Shown: positions 8,466-15,571 of the stretch, piece by piece
Position numbering within the stretch: the first letter of the stretch is position 1
Layout: each line of letters opens with the position of its first letter
Position numbers and translations under genes: made by a program
Notes under the pieces: model-generated
Told to the model about the DNA's origin: nothing
The model's input: the letters and a program-made list of their open reading frames with translations, nothing else
Database searches by the model: none
NCBI RefSeq assembly: GCF_011694515.1
Contig: NZ_CP050192.1
Span: 2,099,131 to 2,163,130, forward strand
Direction: 5' to 3'
Source of the DNA: Mycobacterium sp. DL592
GTDB lineage: Bacteria; Actinomycetota; Actinomycetes; Mycobacteriales; Mycobacteriaceae
DNA: 64,000 nucleotides

Positions 8466-9815
8466 TCACAGGCTCCAGGCCATCCGGAACTTGTCGGTGC
8501 GCGCCTCGGCGTCGAGATGCGAGTAGGTCTCGAGCTCGTAGCGACGCACCGCGACGAGCGCATTGACCGCGGGGTCACCGAGAATGCCGCGCAGCCGCGC
8601 CGAACCGTCCAGCGCCGCGATCTGGGTGCCCTGGTCGGCCGAGAGCGCGACGACACCGGCAGCGTTGCGCTGCGCGTCGGACAGCGTCGCCGGGTCGACC
8701 GTGATCTCCGGTAGCAGACTGGCATTGCGCTCGATGCCGTCGAGGGCAAGCCCGAGGATGGCCGCCGTGGCGAAATACGGGTTGGCCGACGGGTCGACGA
8801 CCTTGACCTCTACGTTGGCGCCGTAGGGATTCGCGGGGCCACCCTGCACGAAGCGCACCGCCGCCTCGCGGTTCTCGGTACCCCAGCACGTGTAGGCGCC
8901 TGCCCAGTTGCCGGGTTGCATGCGCAGCCCCGACACGATCGATCCGCAGAAGATGAGCAGCGCCTCGGGCAGGCCGGCGACGACACCGCCGATCGCGGCC
9001 TGGCCCTCCTCGGTGAGGCCGTGCGGGCCCGGACCGCCGGAGAACACCGGGGTGTCTCCCCGCAGAAGCGAAAAGTGCTGGTGTGCACCGGAACCAACGC
9101 TCCCGGCGAAGGGCACCGGCGAGAGGCTGACCCGCATCCCGTAGTTGCGGGCCACCCGGCTGATGATGATCCTGGCCAGGATCAACTGGTCGGCGGCGGC
9201 CACCGGCGAGCGCGGCGTCAGCGAGATCTCGAACTGGTTGAGGCCGTACTCCGGATGGAATTGTTCGATCCCGACCCCGGCCGCGGTGGCGGCCGCCGTC
9301 ACGTCCCGCACGAATCCTTCGTGTTCGAGCACGCCGGCCAGCCCGTACTGGGCCCACAGGTTGCCCGGCAACCGGTTGCCGTCCGGATCGACGAGCAGGA
9401 ACTCGATCTCGTGGCCGACCAATGCGCTCAGCCCGACACCGGCAAGCCGAGACTCGATGCGCGCCAGCGTTCCCCGCGCACACGCCGCGATGGGCTGGCC
9501 GTCCTGGTCATAGAACGCCCCTGGCGCCCAGGCGAGTCCGTCACCGAGAACCCGCAGCCCGTCGAGGTCGATACGCACCCGTTCGTCGCCGACGACGCTG
9601 ATGCCCTCAGAGAATGCGATGCCTGCCCGGTCGATCGCGAACCCGTGCCAGACCGGGCTAGCACCCAGACCCGGGTCGGCGAACGCGGCGGTGCGCCGGA
9701 TCGACACGGTCTTGGCGTGGGTCAGCCCGGCGGGGTTGACGACGGTCCCGATGACGGTGTCGACGCCGTCAGCCTCGAGCTGGGCGATCCCCGTGCCGGC
9801 GAGCGGTGTGGTCAT
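8466..9815 (-). CDS. glnA3: Glutamine-synthetase-like gamma-glutamyl ligase GlnA3
   Basis: A 449-residue member of the glutamine synthetase superfamily. It shows a beta-grasp N-domain, the first metal Glu in GHEIEFLLVD, the FHPEYGLNQFEISL segment, the G-A-H-x-H motif for ATP/glutamate binding, and the late NVEVKVVDPSANPYF segment. Family members join glutamate to ammonia or to an amine using ATP. Relatives outside GlnA1 often ligate polyamines or other amines (Streptomyces GlnA3 acts on polyamines), so real glutamine synthesis is not assumed. The order MFS transporter, AhpD-like gene, this gene, amidohydrolase resembles Rv1877-Rv1879 of M. tuberculosis, where this gene is named glnA3. Confidence 0.85.
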   Translation of the reverse strand: MTTPLAGTGIAQLEADGVDTVIGTVVNPAGLTHAKTVSIRRTAAFADPGLGASPVWHGFAIDRAGIAFSEGISVVGDERVRIDLDGLRVLGDGLAWAPGAFYDQDGQPIAACARGTLARIESRLAGVGLSALVGHEIEFLLVDPDGNRLPGNLWAQYGLAGVLEHEGFVRDVTAAATAAGVGIEQFHPEYGLNQFEISLTPRSPVAAADQLILARIIISRVARNYGMRVSLSPVPFAGSVGSGAHQHFSLLRGDTPVFSGGPGPHGLTEEGQAAIGGVVAGLPEALLIFCGSIVSGLRMQPGNWAGAYTCWGTENREAAVRFVQGGPANPYGANVEVKVVDPSANPYFATAAILGLALDGIERNASLLPEITVDPATLSDAQRNAAGVVALSADQGTQIAALDGSARLRGILGDPAVNALVAVRRYELETYSHLDAEARTDKFRMAWSL

Positions 9816-9864
9816 GGCAGTTATTCTGCCGACCGCCCGGCCGGTGTGCGCAGATTCGGTGCGG

Positions 9865-10362
9865 TCAGGCGCGGCTGGGCAGCGTGATCATGCAGGACTG
9901 GCCGATGTCGAGGGTGCTCAGCATCCGGCCCATGCCGATCCACATGGCGCACGAGATGGTCAGGTCGGTCAGCAGCTCGTCGGAGAAGTGCTCGTGGGCA
10001 CGCTCCCAGAAATCTTCGTCGTCGCGCAGTTTGGCGTGCTCGGTGCCGAATCGGTGTGCGAACTCGGCGGCGATGCGCTCCTGCTCGCTGTAGCCGGGCC
10101 AGGTCCGCCACTGCGCGGCGTGCTCGTAGAGGTCCTCGTCAACCCCGGCCGCCGGACCGTCGGCGTCGCGGGTGTTCTGACACAACACGCACTCGTTGTC
10201 GACGGCGATCACGGCACGGGCGACTTCCCGAACCCGCAACGGCAGCCGGTTCTTGTCGCTGTACACGGCACTGCTGAAGGCCGCCATGGCGGCGCCCAGC
10301 TGCGGAGATTTGACGGCCCAGCCGGACACGTCGTCGTCGGCGAAGTTCCCGATTCGGCTCAT
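9865..10362 (-). CDS. AhpD / carboxymuconolactone-decarboxylase family protein
   Basis: A 165-residue helical protein of the AhpD-like family. The redox motif C-x-x-C occurs as NECVLCQNTRD, the usual place for the disulfide-reducing cysteines of AhpD, preceded by the family's conserved acidic residues. Members are peroxide or disulfide reductases, or unknown partners of catabolic pathways. The ATG at 10362 is preferred over an upstream in-frame ATG because it gives the normal family length. A near-consensus KstR-like operator sits 30 bp upstream, which would tie expression to sterol or lipid catabolism. The gene is absent from the same place in M. tuberculosis as I remember it, so it may be an insertion between the MFS gene and glnA3. 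Confidence 0.8.
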   Translation of the reverse strand: MSRIGNFADDDVSGWAVKSPQLGAAMAAFSSAVYSDKNRLPLRVREVARAVIAVDNECVLCQNTRDADGPAAGVDEDLYEHAAQWRTWPGYSEQERIAAEFAHRFGTEHAKLRDDEDFWERAHEHFSDELLTDLTISCAMWIGMGRMLSTLDIGQSCMITLPSRA

Positions 10363-10392
10363 GGCGCGATGGTACGCCGCGGCTGGCAAAAT

Positions 10393-10406
10393 GAGAACAC
10401 GTTCTA
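10393..10406. promoter_or_regulatory. KstR-like operator
   Basis: GAGAACACGTTCTA matches 13 of 14 positions of the KstR consensus TNNAACNNGTTNNA; only the first base differs. It is 30 bp upstream of the AhpD-like gene and overlaps the stop codon of the MFS gene. KstR is a TetR-family repressor of mycobacterial cholesterol and lipid catabolism genes. Binding here is inferred. Confidence 0.5.
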
Positions 10407-12467
10407 GTTAGGTGTCGCGGCCGCCGGTGCGTGCATCTCGTCGCGGTCCCACTCCCGCTGGACCAGCATCCGCTGGGCGATCCGCTCCAGTGCCGCCTCG
10501 ACCTGGATGCGGTCCGGCCTGCCCTCGAAGTTGGTCGACTTGGCAAGCCGGTGAACGATTTTGCGCACCAGCGCGGCTGAGACCGCGTCGACCTCACGGG
10601 CGCCGGCCTGGGTCAGCCACAGCTCGTCGCCGGTCTGCAGTGCGTAGCCGCGCTCGACCAGGCGGGTGAAGGTCGGCTCGAGCACCTCACACGGGACCCG
10701 CAGGCGTTCGCCGATATTGGTCAGCCGGGCCGAGCCGAAAACCTGTTTGTTGCGGTAGATCTGCAGCAGCGCCCACAGCGCGGCCACGTCGAGGTCACAA
10801 CCGGGCCGCTGGGCCAGCGACCGCAGCCGCAGATCCGGTGAGTCGCGCATCATCCTGCCGACGGCGACTTCAAGGATCTCCTCGGGCGTCTCGGTCGACG
10901 GCATGCCGAAGCCCTCGCCGAGATCGAGGGCCAGCACGTCCTCCATCTCGCGCAGCGGCACCTCCTTGAGGAACAGCGCCAGTACGAAGCCCACTGCGGC
11001 CACCGGGGCCGCACAGAGGAAGACCTTGCCGAGTGAGTCGGCGTAGGCCTCGACGATGGGGGCGGCCATCTGCGCCGGCAGCCGGTGCAGCGCCTGCGGT
11101 GACTGCGCCGCTTCGGGCGGGGCGCCGCTGAGCAGCAGTGCCGGCCCGATCCGGTCCTGCAGGAAGTTGGTGAACAGCGAGCCGAAGATCGCCGCACCGA
11201 ACGAGCTGCCGATGGTGCGGAAGAACGTCACCCCCGAGGTCGCCACCCCGAGATCGGTGAAGTTGACGGTGTTCTGCACGGTCAGCACCAGCACCTGCAT
11301 ACACAACCCGATGCCGGTGCCCAGGATGAACAGGTACAGCGACTGCTGCCAGATCGGGGTGGCCGCGGTCATCTGGGACAGCAACACGAACGCGACGGCC
11401 ATGGTGGCGGTGCCCACGACCGGGAAGATCTTGTAGCGGCCGGTGCGTCCCACCAGCACGCCGCTGCCCATCGAGGTGATGAGCAGGCCGACCACCATCG
11501 GCAGCGTGCGCAGCCCGGAGGTGGTCGCCGAGACTCCGTCGACGAACTGCATGAAGGTCGGCAGGAATGTCAGTGCGCCCAGCATGGCGAAACCCACGAC
11601 GAAGCTCAGCCCGCAACACACCGTGAACACCGGGCTGGCGAACAGCCGGATCGGCAGGACGGGTTCGCGGGCGCGCAGCTCGACCCAGACGAAGACCGCC
11701 AGCGCCAGCACCGAGGCGGCGAACAGGCCGATGATCGTCGGCGAACCCCACGGATAGGTGCTGCCGCCCCAGCTGGTCGCCAGGGTCAGGCCCGAGGCGC
11801 CGAGACCCACGAGAACGATTCCGGCGTAGTCGATCACTGGTTTGCCGCTGCTGCGGGCCAGCCGTGGGATGGCCGCGGCGGCCACGATGAACACGACCAC
11901 CGAGACCGGGACGTTGATCCAGAACGCCCACCGCCAGGACAGGTGGTCGGTGAAGAACCCGCCGAGCAGTGGGCCGATCACCGTGGTGACACCGAACACG
12001 GCCCCGAGTGCGCCCTGGTAGCGGCCGCGTTCCCGCAGCGGGATGACCTCGCCGATGACGGCCATCGCGGTCACCATGACCGCGCCGCCGCCAATGCCCT
12101 GCAGAGCCCGCGAGGCCACCAACATCGACATCGACGTCGACAGACCGCACAACACCGAGCCGGCGAAGAAGAACACGGTCGCGGTCTGGAAGACCGCCTT
12201 GCGCCCGAAGAGGTCACCGAGCTTGCCGATGACGGCGGTGGTGATCGTCGAGGCCAGCAGGTAGCTGGTCACCACCCAGGACTGGTGTCCGGCTCCGCCG
12301 AGGTCGGCCACCACGGTGGGCAGCGCGGTCGCCACGATCGTCTGGTCGAGTGCGGCCAGCAGCATGCCCAGCAGGATCGCAACGAAGATGAGGTTGCGCC
12401 GCTGCGGGCTGATCCCCGCGCTACTTGATTCCGGTTCGGCGGTCGTCGCCGCGGCCGTCGTGGTCAT
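10404..12467 (-). CDS. DHA2-type MFS efflux transporter with C-terminal winged-helix-like extension (Rv1877-like)
   Basis: A 687-residue protein. Residues about 25-520 contain the 14 hydrophobic helices of the DHA2 drug/H+ antiporter group, with the motif A loop (GKLGDLFGRKAV) after helix 2 and motif C-like GPLLGGFF in helix 5. The last 165 residues are soluble. They start with an acidic linker (EDVLALDLGEGFG) and then show a MarR-like winged-helix pattern (SARLTNIGERLRVPCEVLEP, then GDELWLTQAGAREV). The length equals that of M. tuberculosis Rv1877 as I remember it, so the extension is a family trait. The ATG at 12467 follows AAAGGGA. The transported compounds are not known. Confidence 0.88.
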   Translation of the reverse strand: MTTTAAATTAEPESSSAGISPQRRNLIFVAILLGMLLAALDQTIVATALPTVVADLGGAGHQSWVVTSYLLASTITTAVIGKLGDLFGRKAVFQTATVFFFAGSVLCGLSTSMSMLVASRALQGIGGGAVMVTAMAVIGEVIPLRERGRYQGALGAVFGVTTVIGPLLGGFFTDHLSWRWAFWINVPVSVVVFIVAAAAIPRLARSSGKPVIDYAGIVLVGLGASGLTLATSWGGSTYPWGSPTIIGLFAASVLALAVFVWVELRAREPVLPIRLFASPVFTVCCGLSFVVGFAMLGALTFLPTFMQFVDGVSATTSGLRTLPMVVGLLITSMGSGVLVGRTGRYKIFPVVGTATMAVAFVLLSQMTAATPIWQQSLYLFILGTGIGLCMQVLVLTVQNTVNFTDLGVATSGVTFFRTIGSSFGAAIFGSLFTNFLQDRIGPALLLSGAPPEAAQSPQALHRLPAQMAAPIVEAYADSLGKVFLCAAPVAAVGFVLALFLKEVPLREMEDVLALDLGEGFGMPSTETPEEILEVAVGRMMRDSPDLRLRSLAQRPGCDLDVAALWALLQIYRNKQVFGSARLTNIGERLRVPCEVLEPTFTRLVERGYALQTGDELWLTQAGAREVDAVSAALVRKIVHRLAKSTNFEGRPDRIQVEAALERIAQRMLVQREWDRDEMHAPAAATPN

Positions 12468-12560
12468 GGGTCCCTTTCGTCGCCGACCGACGCGAAGTAT
12501 TCCCCTCGGCTTGCGGACTCATACCGTGATTCGGCGCGGCGGAGGGCCCCGATGTGACGG

Positions 12561-13040
12561 TCAGCTCGGCGGGCGTGACACACACTGCGCGGAGTAGAGC
12601 TCCACGCCGAGCTTGTCCATCAGTTCCAGCTGCGTCTCGAGGTAGTCGATGTGGTGTTCCTCGTCAGCCACGATGCCTTCGAACAGGACGGCAGTGGTGG
12701 AGTCCTGCTTCTCGCGGCACAGGATGATCGCGGGCTTGAGCCGGGCGACGACTTCGTACTCGATGGCCAGGTCGCTCTCGAACTGTTCGCGCAGCGTCTG
12801 CCCGACGCGCAGCGAGCCGAGGCGCTGATAGTTCGGCAGCCCGTCGAGCAGCAGGATGCGGTCGGTGATGGCCTCGGCGTGGCGCATCTCGTCGAACGAC
12901 TCTTCGCGGGTGTGCTTGGCCAGTTCGGTGAAGCCCCAGTTGTCCTGCATCTTGGAGTGCAGGAAGTACTGGTTGATAGCGGTCAGCTCGCTGGTGAGCT
13001 GCTCGTTGAGCAGTCGCAGTACGTCGGGGTCACCCTGCAT
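12561..13040 (-). CDS. bfrA: Bacterioferritin (haem-containing iron store)
   Basis: A 159-residue four-helix-bundle subunit of the 24-mer iron-storage cage, nearly identical in its first 40 residues to M. tuberculosis BfrA as I recall it. All ferroxidase ligands are present: Glu18, Glu51, His54, Glu94, Glu127 and His130; Met52 is the haem ligand. It oxidises Fe(II) and stores it as a ferric mineral in the cytoplasm. The ATG at 13040 is chosen over an upstream in-frame start because AGGAGA lies 7 bases before it. The gene is divergent from bfd across IdeR-like boxes, which fits iron-dependent control. Confidence 0.97.
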   Translation of the reverse strand: MQGDPDVLRLLNEQLTSELTAINQYFLHSKMQDNWGFTELAKHTREESFDEMRHAEAITDRILLLDGLPNYQRLGSLRVGQTLREQFESDLAIEYEVVARLKPAIILCREKQDSTTAVLFEGIVADEEHHIDYLETQLELMDKLGVELYSAQCVSRPPS

Positions 13041-13148
13041 GGCATGTCTCCTGGGCTGGTTCTGAGCGTCTTTTTCGCCGGGCTGGCTGTGCCATTTCAA
13101 TCTAGTGCAGCCGCCTTCGCGGCCGCTGCGTTTGGAACCGGAGTGTTG

Positions 13149-13167
13149 TAGGCCTACCTAACCTAGG
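13149..13167. promoter_or_regulatory. IdeR-like iron box, weaker copy
   Basis: GTAGGCCTACCTAACCTAG matches the 19-base IdeR consensus TTAGGTTAGGCTAACCTAA at 12 positions, with a strong right half. It overlaps the better box at 13163-13181 and lies in the bfrA-bfd divergent promoter region. Confidence 0.4.
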
Positions 13168-13181
13168 TAAGGCTGAGCTAA
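13163..13181. promoter_or_regulatory. IdeR-like iron box, stronger copy
   Basis: CTAGGTAAGGCTGAGCTAA matches the IdeR consensus TTAGGTTAGGCTAACCTAA at 15 of 19 positions. It lies 123 bp upstream of the bfrA start and 45 bp upstream of the bfd start. IdeR with iron activates bfrA and bfrB in M. tuberculosis from paired boxes, so a tandem arrangement here makes sense. Confidence 0.65.
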
Positions 13182-13225
13182 CATAGCGGCGTGCGACCCA
13201 CATCGACACGAGGAGGCGGGCGCTG

Positions 13226-13447
13226 ATGTACGTCTGCCTGTGCACGGGTGCGACCAGTCAGGCCGTCAACGACGCGGTCGCCGCCGGAGCCTGCACCACC
13301 AAACAGGTTGCCGCCGCGTGCGGTGCCGGGCGCGACTGCGGGCGCTGCCGGAAGTCCGTGCAGGCGATCATTGCCGCCCACCGGGACCGGGCCGAGGTCT
13401 CCGAGTGTGGTTCGTGTGCGGCACTGGTGGGTGCCGGCCGGCGCTGA
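13226..13447 (+). CDS. bfd: Bacterioferritin-associated [2Fe-2S] ferredoxin
   Basis: A 73-residue protein with the Bfd cluster pattern: C-x-C at 4 and 6, then C-x2-C at 38 and 41. The remaining cysteines (23, 32 and a pair near the C-terminus) are not part of this pattern. Bfd passes electrons to the bacterioferritin haem so that stored ferric iron can be released. GAGGAGG lies about 10 bases before the ATG. Divergence from bfrA with shared IdeR-like boxes supports the iron store/release pairing. Its stop codon lies one base before that of the convergent enoyl-CoA hydratase gene. Confidence 0.9.
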   Translation: MYVCLCTGATSQAVNDAVAAGACTTKQVAAACGAGRDCGRCRKSVQAIIAAHRDRAEVSECGSCAALVGAGRR

Positions 13448-13448
13448 C

Positions 13449-14207
13449 CTACGTCGAGCGGCCGCGGTGGAAGTCGGCCAGCGCCTCGGTGTTGGCCGCC
13501 GCGCCCATGAGTTCCTCGAAGTAGGCATACTCGCGGGCGGTGGCCGCGGTGATCTCGGCCCGGATGGGTTCGGTGATCGTCTTCTTGACCGCGATGAGGC
13601 TCGGAATCGGCCGGGAGGCAAGGATATCGGCGTGCTTGCGCGCATCGGCCAGCAGTTCGTCGGGTTCGCAGACCCGCCAGACCAGCCCCATGCGCAGTGC
13701 TTCGTCGGCCTGTACCCACTCCGAGGACATCAGCAGCCAAGCCGCATTCTGTCGTCCCATCAACTGCGGCAACAGATATGACGACGCCGCCTCGGGCGCC
13801 ACGCCCAAGCTGGTGAACGGGCACTTGATCCGCGCCGTGCTGGACATGAAAGCCAGGTCGGCGAAACCGAGGATGGTGGCACCGATACCGAGGCCGACAC
13901 CGTTGACCGCACAGATCAGCGGCTTGGGAAAGTCGGTGAGCGCGTTGATCAATCCGGGGAATCCGTGCTTGCCTGCCGGGAAGTCGGGATCGGTGATCCG
14001 GGCCTGCATGTCGCCGAGATCCTGGCCGGCGCTGAACGCACGCCCGGCCCCGGTGATGAGGACGACCGCGACCTCGGGATCATCCGCGGCCGCCAGCAGC
14101 GCCTCGGTGGTCGCGTCGTAGAGCGCCTCGTTGAAGGCGTTGAGCGCGTCGGGGCGGTTGAGGGTGAGGGTGCGGACCCGGTTCTGGTCGTCGATGAGCA
14201 GCGTCAC
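13449..14207 (-). CDS. Enoyl-CoA hydratase/isomerase family protein
   Basis: A 252-residue crotonase-fold protein. The first oxyanion-hole segment is AFSAGQDLGDM (about 58-67) and the second is the VNGVGLGIGAT loop (101-111). A glutamate at the second catalytic position is present (Glu139, GVAPEAASS), while the first catalytic position of true hydratases is not Glu here. That pattern fits enoyl-CoA isomerases or other crotonase activities as well as hydratase. The GTG at 14207 gives the normal start (VTLLIDDQNRVRTLTLNRP). It is the last gene of a three-gene run with the PPOX and EthD-like genes, 10 bp after the PPOX stop. It acts on CoA thioesters in the cytoplasm. Confidence 0.85.
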   Translation of the reverse strand: MTLLIDDQNRVRTLTLNRPDALNAFNEALYDATTEALLAAADDPEVAVVLITGAGRAFSAGQDLGDMQARITDPDFPAGKHGFPGLINALTDFPKPLICAVNGVGLGIGATILGFADLAFMSSTARIKCPFTSLGVAPEAASSYLLPQLMGRQNAAWLLMSSEWVQADEALRMGLVWRVCEPDELLADARKHADILASRPIPSLIAVKKTITEPIRAEITAATAREYAYFEELMGAAANTEALADFHRGRST

Positions 14208-14217
14208 GGGCAGGAGC

Positions 14218-14661
14218 CTAACGGTTGGAGTAGGTACGGGTCGGTGAGACCAGGACTGCGGTGCGGCCCTGTTCGACCATCGTCCGGTCGTACTCGGCCC
14301 AATTGTCATGTGTGCCACCGCAAGCGGTGAAGATCTCGCGCAGCAACAGCCGCAGCTGGTCGGATCCGCCGAGCCAGCCCGGTGTGTCATCGGGACCGGC
14401 CAACTCGGCGCGCCCCTCCACCGTCGCCCACTTCCATCCGTCGCGGAAGGTCAGCGTCACCGCGGGCCGCGACCGCAGATTCGCCAGCTTCACCGGGCCG
14501 TAGGTCACGAAGCCCAGCACCGGTTCCCCGGTGGCCGGGTGGTCGAGGATCCCGGCATTGATCAGGGAGGCCTGGATGGTGTGATCGGCGCGCAGTGTCG
14601 ACACGACCGCCAAGCCGTTGTCGGCGCGGGCCAATGCGACGGCCTCGTCGAGGGTGGGCAT
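14218..14661 (-). CDS. PPOX / split-barrel flavin- or F420-dependent oxidoreductase (Rv1875-like)
   Basis: A 147-residue split-barrel protein of the pyridoxamine-5'-phosphate-oxidase superfamily. The core pattern is seen in LAVVSTLRADHTIQASLINAG, LGFVTYGPVKLANLRSRPAVTLTF and WKWATVEGRAEL. Mycobacterial members of this size often use coenzyme F420 rather than FMN. Length and neighbourhood match M. tuberculosis Rv1875 as I remember it. It lies 5 bp after the EthD-like gene and 10 bp before the enoyl-CoA hydratase gene, so the three are likely one transcript. Substrate unknown. Confidence 0.8.
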   Translation of the reverse strand: MPTLDEAVALARADNGLAVVSTLRADHTIQASLINAGILDHPATGEPVLGFVTYGPVKLANLRSRPAVTLTFRDGWKWATVEGRAELAGPDDTPGWLGGSDQLRLLLREIFTACGGTHDNWAEYDRTMVEQGRTAVLVSPTRTYSNR

Positions 14662-14666
14662 GGCGC

Positions 14667-15368
14667 TCAGGATCCGAACGGGTCGCGGAACACGTAGCGA
14701 CTGGTCGGTACGGCGTCGATGTTGACGTTGGCCCCGAAAGCGGCTGTGCTGGCGACCATTTGCTCCATCCGGTGGCGTAGGTCGTCGTCATCGGCGGCGC
14801 CGAAGAACGCGTGCAGGCTGCTCACCGCGTCATTCGGGAACAGCTCTTCGACGATCGCATTGACGACGGGTGCATCCGGGGTCAGTGCGCGCACCACGTA
14901 GTTCTGGACGTAACCGAATGTCGACTGGGTGTCGATGGCCACCTGGGTGTGGTTGCCGTGCCATCGGGTCAGCCACGTCGGCTCGTCCATGTCGGCAGGG
15001 CGGCGAAGCAGGGCGATGTTGGCCAGCGCGGCGGTGCGCTCGCCCGGCGGCGTGCGGGGTGGCGGCATCGGCGCCGACTCCGTGACCAGGTAGGCCGCCA
15101 CCACGTCGGCGTGCTGGGCCAGCAGTTCGAGGGCGGCGCTGACCTGGGTGCCGTAGTACTGCTGGGTCCACAGGGTGACGAAGCCCTGCACAGGAGGGTC
15201 CAGCGTCGTCAGCGTCATCAACGCATCGCGCACGTCGGCGTCGCGCACATTGACCGTCAGGCCGGGCACGCCCAGGCCGAGCAGTTCATCGGCGATCGGC
15301 CCCCTGAGGCGCTGGGCCCAGTCGTCGTCGGCAGTACCGGCCCGCAGCGTGACGATCACCTTTTCCAT
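14667..15368 (-). CDS. EthD-domain protein (Rv1874-like)
   Basis: A 233-residue protein with two dimeric ferredoxin-like (EthD / alpha-beta barrel) repeats. The N-terminal half opens with EKVIVTLRAG. The C-terminal half has the EthD hallmark LLRRPADMDEPTWLTRWHGNH, followed by a YVQNYVVRAL strand. EthD-type proteins are small enzymes or carriers in degradation of ethers and aromatic compounds. The ATG at 15368 is favoured over an upstream start because the ferredoxin-like fold begins right there. It is first in the operon with the PPOX and enoyl-CoA hydratase genes, and likely the Rv1874 counterpart. Confidence 0.72.
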   Translation of the reverse strand: MEKVIVTLRAGTADDDWAQRLRGPIADELLGLGVPGLTVNVRDADVRDALMTLTTLDPPVQGFVTLWTQQYYGTQVSAALELLAQHADVVAAYLVTESAPMPPPRTPPGERTAALANIALLRRPADMDEPTWLTRWHGNHTQVAIDTQSTFGYVQNYVVRALTPDAPVVNAIVEELFPNDAVSSLHAFFGAADDDDLRHRMEQMVASTAAFGANVNIDAVPTSRYVFRDPFGS

Positions 15369-15476
15369 TGGCCCGAATTTAGCGTGCGTCGCGGCGTTGT
15401 CGGGGTGCAGTCTCACTCCGGCGGTATTCGAAATGGCGTGATCAAAGTCAGGCGCCGGGGCAGAATTGTGCTGCGC

Positions 15477-15513
15477 ATTCGCTGACGGGTATACCGGTGG
15501 CCGGTCAGCGAAT
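15477..15513. promoter_or_regulatory. Inverted repeat, possible operator or hairpin
   Basis: ATTCGCTGAC (15477-15486) and GTCAGCGAAT (15504-15513) are perfect inverted arms of 10 bases with a 17-base spacer. The repeat lies in the 203-bp region between the divergent EthD-like operon and the FUSC gene, 59 bp before the FUSC ATG. It could be a repressor site or an mRNA hairpin. Confidence 0.5.
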
Positions 15514-15571
15514 TTGCCGCAACGAATTCACACCACTTTCGTTTTTCAATTCCGCAGTACACAATTGCCCG

